The notes under the pieces: model-generated
Told to the model about the DNA's origin: nothing
Database searches by the model: none
The model's input: only the letters and a program-made list of their open reading frames with translations
In this document: positions 7,535 to 15,062 of the stretch, one piece after another
How positions within the stretch are numbered: the first letter of the stretch is position 1
Layout of the letters: every line of letters starts with the position of its first letter
DNA from: DATFWC01 sp045801465
GTDB lineage: Bacteria > Pseudomonadota > Alphaproteobacteria > Rhizobiales > Xanthobacteraceae
Assembly: GCA_045801465.1 (NCBI GenBank)
Contig: JBJMSU010000089.1
Span: 1 to 36,819 of the forward strand
Direction: 5' to 3'
Length of the DNA: 36,819 bases
Position numbers and translations under genes: made by a program

Positions 7535-8512
7535 ATGTCATCGATGAGCGATTGGCAGGTGTCATCCGTGTTGCAGCCAAAGCCGGAAGACTACGATTAC
7601 GATCTCGATACCGCCCTCGCCTCGATGGTGGCGCTCAGGGCGACCATTCCGGGCGACGCCTTCACGGCCGAGACGCTCGGCACCGAGCGCGCCGGCAACG
7701 GCGTCATCATCCGCGACAACGGCGTGGTGCTGACCATCGGCTACCTCATTACCGAGGCGGACTCGATCTGGCTTCACCTCAGCGACGGCCGCGTGGTCCC
7801 CGGCCACGCGCTCGGCTACGACCAGGAGACCGGCTTCGGGCTGGTCCAGGGGCTTGCCCGCATCGATCTGCCGGCGCTGCCGATCGGCCGCTCCAGCACC
7901 GTCGACGTCGGCGACCGCGTGGTGGTCGCCGGCGCCGGCGGCCGCCAGCGTTCGGTGGCGGCGCGCATCGCCGACCGGCACGAATTCGCCGGGTACTGGG
8001 AGTATCTCCTGGACGAGGCGATCTTCACCGCGCCGGCGCATCCCAATTGGGGCGGCACCGCTCTCCTGGGGCCGGCCGGCGAACTCCTCGGCATCGGCTC
8101 GCTGCAGCTCGAGAGGCCGCGTGCCGCCGGACCCGCCGAGCACCAGAACATGATCGTGCCGATCGATCTGTTGAGCCCCATTCTCGACGACCTCCTCACC
8201 TACGGCCGGCGCAATCGCCCGCCGCGGCCCTGGCTCGGCCTCTACGCCAGCGAGATCGAGGACCGGATCATCATCGTCGGCGTCGCCACCGGAGGGCCGG
8301 CGCAACGCGCCAAACTGCGCACCGGAGACGTCGTGCTCGCCGTCGCCGGCACGGAAGTGAGGGAGCTCGCGAGCCTGTTCCGTCGCATCTGGTCGCTCGG
8401 CGAAGCCGGCGTCGAGGTGCCGCTGCTGATCTACCGCGACGGCCGCACCTTCGAATTGCGCATTACGTCGGGCGACCGCAACCGATTCCTCAAAGGCCCG
8501 AGCCTGCATTGA
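7535..8512 (+). CDS. Catalytically dead HtrA/trypsin-like protein with PDZ domain
   Basis: 325 residues. The overall order matches HtrA/DegP: a trypsin-like fold (about 45-195), then one PDZ domain (about 226-315; WLGLYA, GGPAQRAKLRTGDVVLAVAG). All three catalytic positions are replaced. The usual TNxHVV is VLTIGYLI (Tyr70 for His), the usual TDxALL is TGFGLV (Gly100 for Asp), and the usual GNSGG is PNWGG (Trp172 for Ser). No signal peptide is evident, so it is probably cytoplasmic. The flanking residues are well kept, suggesting a maintained binding role, not decay. Start: ATG at 7535, with a second ATG at 7544 possible. The next gene overlaps its stop codon, implying coupled translation with the MFS transporter. 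Confidence 0.88.
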   Translation: MSSMSDWQVSSVLQPKPEDYDYDLDTALASMVALRATIPGDAFTAETLGTERAGNGVIIRDNGVVLTIGYLITEADSIWLHLSDGRVVPGHALGYDQETGFGLVQGLARIDLPALPIGRSSTVDVGDRVVVAGAGGRQRSVAARIADRHEFAGYWEYLLDEAIFTAPAHPNWGGTALLGPAGELLGIGSLQLERPRAAGPAEHQNMIVPIDLLSPILDDLLTYGRRNRPPRPWLGLYASEIEDRIIIVGVATGGPAQRAKLRTGDVVLAVAGTEVRELASLFRRIWSLGEAGVEVPLLIYRDGRTFELRITSGDRNRFLKGPSLH

Positions 8513-9735
8513 GCCTCGCCGCCCGGCATAACGAGGGGGCGGACTCCGCGTACGCGTGGCTCCGTCTTGTCGCCGCGATCCTGCTCGCCACCATCGGCGG
8601 CGTCGGCATGTGGTCGTTTCCGGTGGCGCTGCCGGCGATCCAGGCTGATTTTTCCATTATCCGGGCCGACGCCTCCCTTCCCTTTACGCTGGCCATGCTC
8701 GGCTTCGCGGCGGGCGGCGCCGTCATGGGATGGCTGCTCGACCGCTTCGGCATCCTGGTCCCGCTCACCTGCGGCGTGGTTGCGCTGGCGGTCGGCTATG
8801 TGGCGGCGGGAAATGCCGTTAACCTATGGTGGTTCGCGGTCGCGCACGGCCTGATCGGGATCGGCAGTTCTGCCTCGCTTGGGCCGCTCATGGCCGACAT
8901 GTCGCAGTGGTTCGTCCGCCGGCGCGGCATCGCGGTCGCGCTCTGCTCGGCCGGCAACTACCTTGCCGGCGTCGTCTGGCCACCCCTGGTGCAGCACTTC
9001 ATCGCCTCCGCCGGCTGGCGTCCAACCCATATCGGCATCGGCCTGTTCTGCGCGGCGACGATGCTGCCGCTGGCATGGCTGGCGCTGCGCCGCGCGCCGC
9101 CCGTGCACCAGATCGGCGTCGCCGCCGCAGCGGCCGCGCGGGCGCAGAGCACGCTCGGTCTCTCGCCCAATGCCCTGATGGCGCTGCTCTCGATCGCCGG
9201 CATCGGCTGTTGCGTGGCGATGTCGATGCCGCAGGTGCATATCGTCGCTTATTGCGGCGATCTCGGCTACGGGGTGGCACGCGGCGCCGAGATGCTCGCC
9301 GTGATGATGGCGTTCGGCATCGTCAGCCGGATCGCCACCGGCTTCATCGCCGACAGGATCGGCGGCCTGCCGACGCTGCTGCTCGGCGCCGTGCTGCAAG
9401 GTGCGGCCTTGTTCCTGTATGTCCTGTTCGACGGCCTCGCCTCGCTTTACGTGATCTCGGCGCTGTTCGGCCTCTTCCAGGGCGGGCTCATTCCGAGCTA
9501 TGCCATCATCATCCGCGAATATTTTTCGCCGCAGGAAGCCGGCACGCGGGTCGGCGTCGTGTTGATGGCGACCCTGTTAGGGATGGCGCTCGGCGGCTGG
9601 ATGTCGGGGGCCATTTTCGACTTGGCCGGGTCATACCGTGCCGCCTTCGCCAACGGGCTGGCGTGGAACCTGGTGACCATCGCGGTCGCGCTGTGGCTAA
9701 TCGCGCGCCCGGGCCGGCGCGCCGCGCCGGCGTGA
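8509..9735 (+). CDS. MFS transporter
   Basis: 408 residues with about twelve membrane segments. It begins with LRLVAAILLATIGGVGMWSF, has an MFS loop motif A-like GWLLDRFG after helix 2, and a matching FIADRIGG in the second half. It resembles the oxalate:formate antiporter / monocarboxylate branch, so a carboxylate substrate is a reasonable guess. There is no ATG before the first helix. The TTG at 8509 overlaps the TGA of the pseudoprotease gene (TTGA), which suggests translational coupling. The 3' end overlaps the convergent response-regulator gene by 39 bp. Confidence 0.85.
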   Translation: MSLAARHNEGADSAYAWLRLVAAILLATIGGVGMWSFPVALPAIQADFSIIRADASLPFTLAMLGFAAGGAVMGWLLDRFGILVPLTCGVVALAVGYVAAGNAVNLWWFAVAHGLIGIGSSASLGPLMADMSQWFVRRRGIAVALCSAGNYLAGVVWPPLVQHFIASAGWRPTHIGIGLFCAATMLPLAWLALRRAPPVHQIGVAAAAAARAQSTLGLSPNALMALLSIAGIGCCVAMSMPQVHIVAYCGDLGYGVARGAEMLAVMMAFGIVSRIATGFIADRIGGLPTLLLGAVLQGAALFLYVLFDGLASLYVISALFGLFQGGLIPSYAIIIREYFSPQEAGTRVGVVLMATLLGMALGGWMSGAIFDLAGSYRAAFANGLAWNLVTIAVALWLIARPGRRAAPA

Positions 9736-10593
9736 CGTGGCGGGCGAGCGCCCGCCGGAAACGCCGGTTTCAGCCGCGACCAGGTCATGCGATCGCCCCG
9801 TTGCCGAACCAGGCTCCTCGCCATCCCAGGCCATCAGATCGGGGACGCGCAAGCCCAACAGCTTGTGCAGGACCGTATCGACTTGCTGCGGCGAAAACGG
9901 CTTGTACATGAAGGCCGCAGCGCCGCGTTTGAGCGCCCGCGCCTCGTGATCCTTGTCGCTCTCGCCGGTGATCATCACCACCATGGCGTCACAGCTGCGC
10001 AGGCGGAGCTGATCGAGCGTGGCCAGCCCGTCGAGGCCGGGCATGTTGCAATCGAGGAAAACGATATCGAAATCGACGCGGTCGCAATAGGCGAGCGCCG
10101 TCGCACCATCGGGCGCCTCGTAGCAGTCCAGGCGGAAGATGCTGGCGTCGAGCACCTGCTCGACGATCCGGCGGAACGTCATCGAATCGTCGACGATCAG
10201 GACCTTGGTCGGCCCGACGACCTTGCGATAGGTTTCGATGATGCCCTCGACGTCGCGAATACCGAACGGCTTGCGCAGGAATTCGTAGGCGTTGAGCTGT
10301 TGCGCCAGATCCATGAACTTGTCGCTGTCCGGTCCCGACATCAGCGTGACGAATGTCTTGATGCCGATGTGCCGCGCCCCGCGCAGCGCGTCCAATCCCG
10401 ACATCTCCGGCATGTAGACATCGATGAAGGCGAGATCGATATCGCCGCGCGTGAGCTCCTTGACGCAATCGCGCCCGTTCGCGACCTCGACCAGGTCGAT
10501 CAGCGAGCAGGACCTTTGCGCCACGTTGCGAAAGACGGACCGAATGGTTTGCGAGTCGTCGGCAACCAGCATCTTGATGCGACGGTTCAGCAT
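9697..10593 (-). CDS. Response regulator with two receiver domains and no output domain
   Basis: 298 residues. REC1 spans about 6-122, with acidic pair Asp12/Asp13, phospho-acceptor Asp58 (FIDVYMP) and Lys108 (LRKPF). REC2 spans about 129-245, with phospho-acceptor Asp181 (FLDCNMP) and MYKPF. The last 50 or so residues are Arg/Ser/Gly-rich and of low complexity, with no DNA-binding or enzymatic domain. Start: ATG at 10593 with AGGGAGA upstream; the frame's extension to 10668 is only repeat sequence. Likely a phosphorelay or chemotaxis-type single-step regulator. No kinase is adjacent. Confidence 0.9.
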   Translation of the reverse strand: MLNRRIKMLVADDSQTIRSVFRNVAQRSCSLIDLVEVANGRDCVKELTRGDIDLAFIDVYMPEMSGLDALRGARHIGIKTFVTLMSGPDSDKFMDLAQQLNAYEFLRKPFGIRDVEGIIETYRKVVGPTKVLIVDDSMTFRRIVEQVLDASIFRLDCYEAPDGATALAYCDRVDFDIVFLDCNMPGLDGLATLDQLRLRSCDAMVVMITGESDKDHEARALKRGAAAFMYKPFSPQQVDTVLHKLLGLRVPDLMAWDGEEPGSATGRSHDLVAAETGVSGGRSPATSRRRGAPARARD

Positions 10594-10604
10594 TGCTGAT
10601 CTCC

Positions 10605-10770
10605 CTAGTGCCCCGCTTCCGAAGTTCGTGACACCTAACAGCCCCTCCGACACGAACTTCGGAAGCAAAGGGGCACTAGCAAGTCTATGGTTCTTGTGCC
10701 GCTTTACGATTTGAAGTTCCTGAACGAGCTTGCCGGAGGCGCTGTAGGAACTTCAAATCGCCGGCACTAG
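10605..10770 (-). repeat. Double-hairpin intergenic repeat, copy 2
   Basis: 166 bp, ending 12 bp upstream of the response-regulator ATG with the hairpin B side toward that gene. The arms are as in the other copies, but the loop of hairpin B is diverged: it keeps a GGAGGGG run while the ATG of copies 1, 3 and 4 is GTG (GGTGTCACGAAC). The AAA bulge of hairpin A is TAAA here. Confidence 0.92.
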
Positions 10771-11050
10771 AGCAGCCCGATCTTGGCTTCCCATTCGATC
10801 CCCGCGCCTTAATGAGGGGCCGCAATTTCTCATCAGTTCATCACCGCGCCGGGGATTTGGTCGATATGATGAGTGCCGTCTTACCGGACGCAATGCAGCT
10901 TCATTTAAACTTCGCCGCGAATCCTTCTCATTCAGCAAACCGTCGAAGCGGTGGCGCCGGCCGACGTCGCACGATAGGAATCGCAGCGCCGCCGACACGA
11001 TCTTCGAGCCGGGCAGCTCGGGACGTGCGGCCGATCGGATACGGGGTCCC
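10771..11050. other. Intergenic region with no recognised gene
   Basis: 280 bp between repeat copy 2 and the CocE-like gene, divergent, so it should hold promoters for the response regulator (-) and the catabolic block (+). Short open frames are present on both strands but none has family similarity I recognise. No operator or promoter was convincing. Confidence 0.5.
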
Positions 11051-12856
11051 ATGAGCGATCGAGCTTCCTCCAAGACATTGTTCATGTCCGGCGAATCTCC
11101 GCCGGCCGATTACGACCGAGCGCCGATCTACGACAAGATGATCCGGGAGCGAGACGTCACCGTGCCGATGCGCGACGGCGTCAAACTGTGCGCCGATATT
11201 TACCGTCCGGACACCACGCAGAAGCTCCCCGCTCTTCTCGCCTTCGCCATCTACAACAAGGACTTCCAAGGCCCCGACATGGCGGAGGCGCTGCCGCCGC
11301 AGCCGGCCTGGACGCCGCTGTGGACGGGCCCGCTCGAGGCGGGCGACACGCACTTCTTCGTCGCGCGCGGCTACGTTCACGTGATCGGGAGCCCGCGCGG
11401 GGTCGGCAAGTCGGAAGGCGGCGGCTCGCGCGAATGGGACAGCTACGACCTGATCGAGTGGATCGCGGCACAGCCCTGGTGCGACGGCAACGTCGGCATG
11501 GTCGGCATCTCCGGTTTCGGCGCCGAGCAGTTCCATGTCGCCAAGCAACAGCCGCCGCACCTCAAGGCAATCTTCCCGTTCGATCCGCGCGGCGCCTATG
11601 GCGTGCTGGGCAGCTTCCGCGAGGAATATCCCGGCGGCGTCCTCCACCTGTTCCGCTATCTGGTCGGCCACTTCGGCGCGATGCATCAGCACCGCGGCGC
11701 GCCGGGAACGCTGCCCGAACCAAAGGAGACCTATTGGCGCGCCGCGATGGCCAATCCCGACTACCGCATGTATCCGAACATCTTCAATCTCGTGGCGCAG
11801 AAGGGGCAGCACATGCCGCCCTATTTCGACCTGCTCATCGACCCTTACGACAAGGAGGAGATGGTCGCGAAAGCCGAGGCCGATTTCGCCAAGATCAAAG
11901 TCCCGTTCTATACGGGCTCCGGCTGGTACGGCTACACGTACAAGACTCACCTCAACGGCGCGCAGACCTATTTCGCCAACGTGGACGCGCCGAAGAAGCT
12001 CATGTTCACCGGACCGGCGCATCTCGAGCGCCCGTTCCGCTCATTCCACCACGAAATCCTGAAGTGGCACGACCACTGGCTCAAGGGGCTGGATACCGGC
12101 GTGATGCGCGAGCCGCCGGTGAAGTTCTGGGTGATGGGGGAAAACAAGTGGCGCCACGCGGACGATTGGCCATTGCCTGACACGCAGTGGACGAAGCTGT
12201 ACCTGCGGAACTGGGAGCGACTCACGGACGAACCATTCACGCCGGCCAGCGTCGATCAGTTCACGCCGCCGGATGCCTTCGTGCAGATGCCGCCGAGCCA
12301 GACCAACACGATCCAGAAGCTGCGCTATTTGAGCGATCCGCTGCCCGACGACATCCTGATGGCTGGCCCCAGCGTGCTGAACCTGTTCGCCGAGATCGAT
12401 GCCGAAGACACCAACTGGATCATCGTCCTGAAGGATGTCGGCCCGGACGTCTCGGTGCTGAGCGTGCGCGAAGGCGAGCGCGAGCTTCCGACGGACCTGC
12501 ACGAGCGCGAGGTGACGCGCGGCTGGCTGAAGGCCTCGCACCGCATGGTCGATCCCAAGCGCTCGAAGCCTGGTAGGCCGTGGCATCCGCTTACGCGGGC
12601 GGCGCAGAAGCCGGTGGTCCCCGGCGAGGTCACCGAGTACGCGATCGAGATCATGGCGACCGCCAATCTGTTCCGCCGCGGCCACCGCATCTGTCTGGAA
12701 ATCACCAGCCTCGATCTGCCCACCGGCGTCGCCGGCGCCACCAATGCCGAGTACGTGCCGTACCACATCTGCAGCGCCAGGACGGTGCTGCACAAGATCT
12801 ACCACGACGCCAACCGGCCTTCGCACCTGCTGCTGCCGATCATTCCGGACGCTTGA
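11051..12856 (+). CDS. CocE/NonD (X-Pro dipeptidyl-peptidase S15-like) family hydrolase
   Basis: 601 residues, typical length for CocE-type esterases/amidases. The N-terminal alpha/beta hydrolase domain starts with VPMRDGVKLCADIYRP and has SPRGVGKSEG, nucleophile Ser154 in GMVGISGFG, and His324 in GPAHLERP. The canonical catalytic Asp, normally in a GWYD-like motif, is Gly294 here (GSGWYGYTYKTH). A C-terminal jelly-roll domain follows (about 370-600). Ser and His are kept, so activity through a different acidic residue is possible. Start ATG at 11051 with GGGG eight bases upstream; no signal peptide. It is the first gene of the plus-strand catabolic block. Substrate unknown. Confidence 0.85.
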   Translation: MSDRASSKTLFMSGESPPADYDRAPIYDKMIRERDVTVPMRDGVKLCADIYRPDTTQKLPALLAFAIYNKDFQGPDMAEALPPQPAWTPLWTGPLEAGDTHFFVARGYVHVIGSPRGVGKSEGGGSREWDSYDLIEWIAAQPWCDGNVGMVGISGFGAEQFHVAKQQPPHLKAIFPFDPRGAYGVLGSFREEYPGGVLHLFRYLVGHFGAMHQHRGAPGTLPEPKETYWRAAMANPDYRMYPNIFNLVAQKGQHMPPYFDLLIDPYDKEEMVAKAEADFAKIKVPFYTGSGWYGYTYKTHLNGAQTYFANVDAPKKLMFTGPAHLERPFRSFHHEILKWHDHWLKGLDTGVMREPPVKFWVMGENKWRHADDWPLPDTQWTKLYLRNWERLTDEPFTPASVDQFTPPDAFVQMPPSQTNTIQKLRYLSDPLPDDILMAGPSVLNLFAEIDAEDTNWIIVLKDVGPDVSVLSVREGERELPTDLHEREVTRGWLKASHRMVDPKRSKPGRPWHPLTRAAQKPVVPGEVTEYAIEIMATANLFRRGHRICLEITSLDLPTGVAGATNAEYVPYHICSARTVLHKIYHDANRPSHLLLPIIPDA

Positions 12857-12877
12857 TCTGATCACGACCTTTCTGTT

Positions 12878-12911
12878 GTCATCCCGGCCGAGCGCCGCAA
12901 GGCGGGATGAC
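12878..12911 (+). repeat. Inverted repeat hairpin between CocE-like and cyclase genes
   Basis: Perfect 9-bp arms GTCATCCCG / CGGGATGAC flank a 16-nt GC-rich loop. It resembles the dispersed GTCATCCCGG-type intergenic palindromes found in this group. It could act as a transcript-stabilising or partial termination hairpin 20 bp after the CocE-like stop. Confidence 0.7.
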
Positions 12912-12939
12912 GACCGAATTGCTGCACCAGGGAGGACAC

Positions 12940-13710
12940 ATGCGTATCATCGATCTTTCGGTCGCGCTCAAAGCCGGCATTGCCTCGGACCCGCCGAGCA
13001 TGCTGCCCGAGATCGCCTACCGCGACCATGCCGAAGGGGCAAAAGAGTTCGCCGCGATGTTTCCCGGGCTGAAACCTGAGCAACTCCCCGACGGCCAGGG
13101 CCCGGCGATCGAGCGGGTGACGATCACCACCCATAACGGAACGCACCTCGATGCGCCGTGGCATTTCCACAGCACGATGGACCGCGGCAAGCCGTCGCTC
13201 AAGATCGACGAGGTGCCGCTGGAATGGTTTTTGTCCGACGGGGTGAAGCTCGACTTCCGCGCCAAGCCTGACGGCTATGTCTGCACCGCCGACGACGTGA
13301 AGCGCGAGCTCGATCGCGTCGGCTATCAACTCAAACCGCTCGACATCGTGCTGGTGAACACGGCCGCCGCCGCGGCCTACGGGAGCCCGAACTTCATCGA
13401 CAAGGGCTGCGGCATGGGACGCGCCGCGACCCTGCACTTGCTGGAACAGGGCGTGCGGGTGACGGGGATCGACGGCTGGAGCTGGGATGCGCCGTTCTCG
13501 TTCACCCGCAAGCGCTTCGCCGAGACCGGCGATCCCAGCATCATCTGGGAGGGGCATAAGGCGAGCCGCGAGATCGGCTATTGCCATATGGAGAAGCTCA
13601 CCAACCTCGACCGGCTTCCCGCCTTCGGCTTCAAGGTGTGCTGCTTCCCGGTCAAGATCGCGGCCGCCTCGGCCGGCTGGACGCGCTGCGTCGCCATGCT
13701 GGAAAGCTGA
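12940..13710 (+). CDS. Cyclase-family metal-dependent hydrolase (kynurenine formamidase-like)
   Basis: 256 residues. The family zinc/manganese motif HxGTHxDxPxH is intact as HNGTHLDAPWH at residues 65-75. Members open amides or cyclic amides, for example N-formylkynurenine and isatin. The start at 12940 (MRIIDLS) has GGGAGG four bases upstream; the in-frame ATG at 12907 lies in the preceding palindrome and is rejected. The SDR gene follows after 7 bp, so the two are probably co-transcribed. In a block with two HyuA/HyuB pairs it may handle a related cyclic-amide step, which is inference. Confidence 0.88.
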   Translation: MRIIDLSVALKAGIASDPPSMLPEIAYRDHAEGAKEFAAMFPGLKPEQLPDGQGPAIERVTITTHNGTHLDAPWHFHSTMDRGKPSLKIDEVPLEWFLSDGVKLDFRAKPDGYVCTADDVKRELDRVGYQLKPLDIVLVNTAAAAAYGSPNFIDKGCGMGRAATLHLLEQGVRVTGIDGWSWDAPFSFTRKRFAETGDPSIIWEGHKASREIGYCHMEKLTNLDRLPAFGFKVCCFPVKIAAASAGWTRCVAMLES

Positions 13711-13717
13711 AACCGCC

Positions 13718-14476
13718 ATGAAGCTCAAGGACCAGGTCGCCATCGTCACCGGCGCCGGGCGCAACATCGGCGAGGACACCGCCAAGCTGCTGGCGTCGGA
13801 AGGCGCCAAGGTGGCCGTCGTCGACATGGACCAAGGCCGCGGCGATAAGGTCGCGGCGGAGATCGCACAGGCCGGCGGCGTGGCGGCGGCGTTCGTGACG
13901 GATGTGGCGAGCGAGGCCGACATTGCCAAGCTTGTGAAGGATATCGTGGCCAAATGGGGCCGCATCGACATCCTCATCAACAATGCGGCGATCTCCGACA
14001 ACAAGCACGTCCTCGAGATCACCAAGGAGCAGTGGGACAAGGTGATCGCCGTGACGCTGACCGCGCCGTTTCTCATGAGCCAGCACGCGGCGCGGCAGAT
14101 GGTGGCGCAAGGCGGCGGCGGAAAGATCGTCAATATCGGCTCGACTTCCGGCTTCTTCGGCCGCTCGCGCGCGATCGCCTATACGGCGGCCAAAGGCGGC
14201 GTCGCCAACCTGACCCGCTCGCTCGCCGTGCAGCTTGCGCCCTACCGTATCCGCGTAAATGGTGTGGTGCCCAACAAGATCGGCTCGCCGGTCGGCAAGG
14301 ACGAATTCGACCCCACGCGCCCGGTGGTCAATCTCGTCGGACGGCCCGGCGTGCCGATGGACCTCGCCCGCGTGATCCTGTTCCTGGTCTCCGACGAGTC
14401 CGCGTTCATCGCCGGCGAGATGCTGTTCGTCGACGGCGGCGTCAGCGCCATGCTGATCGGCGACAAAACCGGATGA
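13718..14476 (+). CDS. SDR family NAD(P)-dependent oxidoreductase
   Basis: 252 residues, classical short-chain dehydrogenase. Cofactor motif TGAGRNIG at the N-terminus, NNAA, catalytic Ser142 (NIGSTSG), Tyr155 and Lys159 (YTAAK), and the C-terminal FVDGG typical of the family. An acidic residue at the end of beta-2 (VVDMD) favours NAD(H), by family rule. It starts 7 bp after the cyclase-family gene. The substrate is probably an alcohol or ketone in the block's pathway. Confidence 0.92.
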   Translation: MKLKDQVAIVTGAGRNIGEDTAKLLASEGAKVAVVDMDQGRGDKVAAEIAQAGGVAAAFVTDVASEADIAKLVKDIVAKWGRIDILINNAAISDNKHVLEITKEQWDKVIAVTLTAPFLMSQHAARQMVAQGGGGKIVNIGSTSGFFGRSRAIAYTAAKGGVANLTRSLAVQLAPYRIRVNGVVPNKIGSPVGKDEFDPTRPVVNLVGRPGVPMDLARVILFLVSDESAFIAGEMLFVDGGVSAMLIGDKTG

Positions 14477-14538
14477 TCCTTCTCGCGCAGCGTATCGGCG
14501 ATCGCCCTTCACCTGAACTGCTTTGCTGCGCTTTTTCC

Positions 14539-14584
14539 GCCCTCATCCTGAGGAGCGCCGAAGGCGCGTCTCGAAGGAGAGGGC
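14539..14584. repeat. CATCCT-GAGGAG palindromic repeat, left copy
   Basis: An imperfect palindrome with outer arms GCCCTCATCC / GGAGAGGGC, inner arms GAGGAGCGCC / GGCGCGTCTC and a GAA loop. It is the inverse orientation of the copy at 15016-15062. Repeats of this form are widespread between genes in Bradyrhizobium and relatives. It lies about 60 bp after the SDR stop; the rest of 14477-14727 shows no gene. Confidence 0.75.
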
Positions 14585-14727
14585 GGCCAATGACTCTCAA
14601 CAATTCACCCTGAGATGCCCTACCAAGATTGAAGGCTGAGGGTTACGGTCAAGCTGCTGATGCTACCGCGAACGAGTCGAGGCTTCGAGATGCGCCGACG
14701 GCGTCAGCGGCGTGATGGCGGCCATCG

Positions 14728-15060
14728 ATGATGAACGGTGCTTACCTGTATATCGTTCGTTGCGCGGATGGGAGCTACTACACCGGAACGACGCGTGGCG
14801 AGCTGGAACGCCGAGTCGCCGAGCACAATTCCGGATATTTTGGCGGCTTTACCTCGACCAGGCGGCCGGTCGTACTCGTCTTCTCGCAGTGGTTTGAGAG
14901 AATTGACGACGCGATCACGGCCGAGCGGCAAGTCAAAGGCTGGTCGCGGGCGAAGAAGGAAGCATTGATGCGGGGCGACTTCGGTGCGCTGCCAGAGTTG
15001 TCGCGCCGGCATGGGCCTCATCCTTCGAGACGCCCGCCTTCGGCGGGCTCCTCAGGATGA
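14728..15060 (+). CDS. Small GIY-YIG nuclease-family protein
   Basis: 110 residues, single GIY-YIG domain: YLYIVRCADGSYYTGTT carries the LYI...YYTG form of the motif, followed by RRVAEHNSG and, after the catalytic helix, AERQVKGWSRAKKEAL. This is the UPF0213/YhbQ-like short form. ATG at 14728 or the adjacent ATG at 14731. The last 15 or so residues (HPSRRPPSAGSSG) are encoded by the palindromic repeat at 15016-15062, which also provides the TGA. That TGA overlaps the ATG of hyuA1. The gene interrupts an otherwise metabolic run and is bracketed by inverted copies of the same palindrome. Confidence 0.85.
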   Translation: MMNGAYLYIVRCADGSYYTGTTRGELERRVAEHNSGYFGGFTSTRRPVVLVFSQWFERIDDAITAERQVKGWSRAKKEALMRGDFGALPELSRRHGPHPSRRPPSAGSSG

Positions 15061-15062
15061 GG
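15016..15062. repeat. CATCCT-GAGGAG palindromic repeat, right copy
   Basis: A 47-bp palindrome: outer arms CCTCATCCT / AGGATGAGG, middle CGAGACGCCCGCC / GGCGGGCTCCTC with a short loop. It is inverted with respect to the copy at 14539-14584. It encodes the GIY-YIG C-terminus and stop, and the hyuA1 ATG at 15057 lies in its right arm. Confidence 0.85.

Noticed and set aside
7513..8508. A 740-residue fusion frame in front of the MFS transporter
   Set aside because: The first 332 codons are the +1 shadow of the pseudoprotease gene, Arg/His-rich with no domain; the MFS protein starts at the TTG at 8509.
10594..10668. N-terminal extension of the two-REC regulator (MLPKFVSEG...)
   Set aside because: The extra codons are the palindromic repeat read through; the ATG at 10593 has AGGGAGA and begins the REC fold.
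10812..11054. Small plus-strand gene upstream of the CocE-like gene
   Set aside because: No Shine-Dalgarno, no recognisable domain, Arg/Ser-rich composition typical of out-of-frame GC-rich sequence.
14680..14712. A third, degenerate CATCCT-type palindrome before the GIY-YIG gene
   Set aside because: Only a short GGCTTCGAGATGCGCCG similarity; no matching second arm, so not supported.
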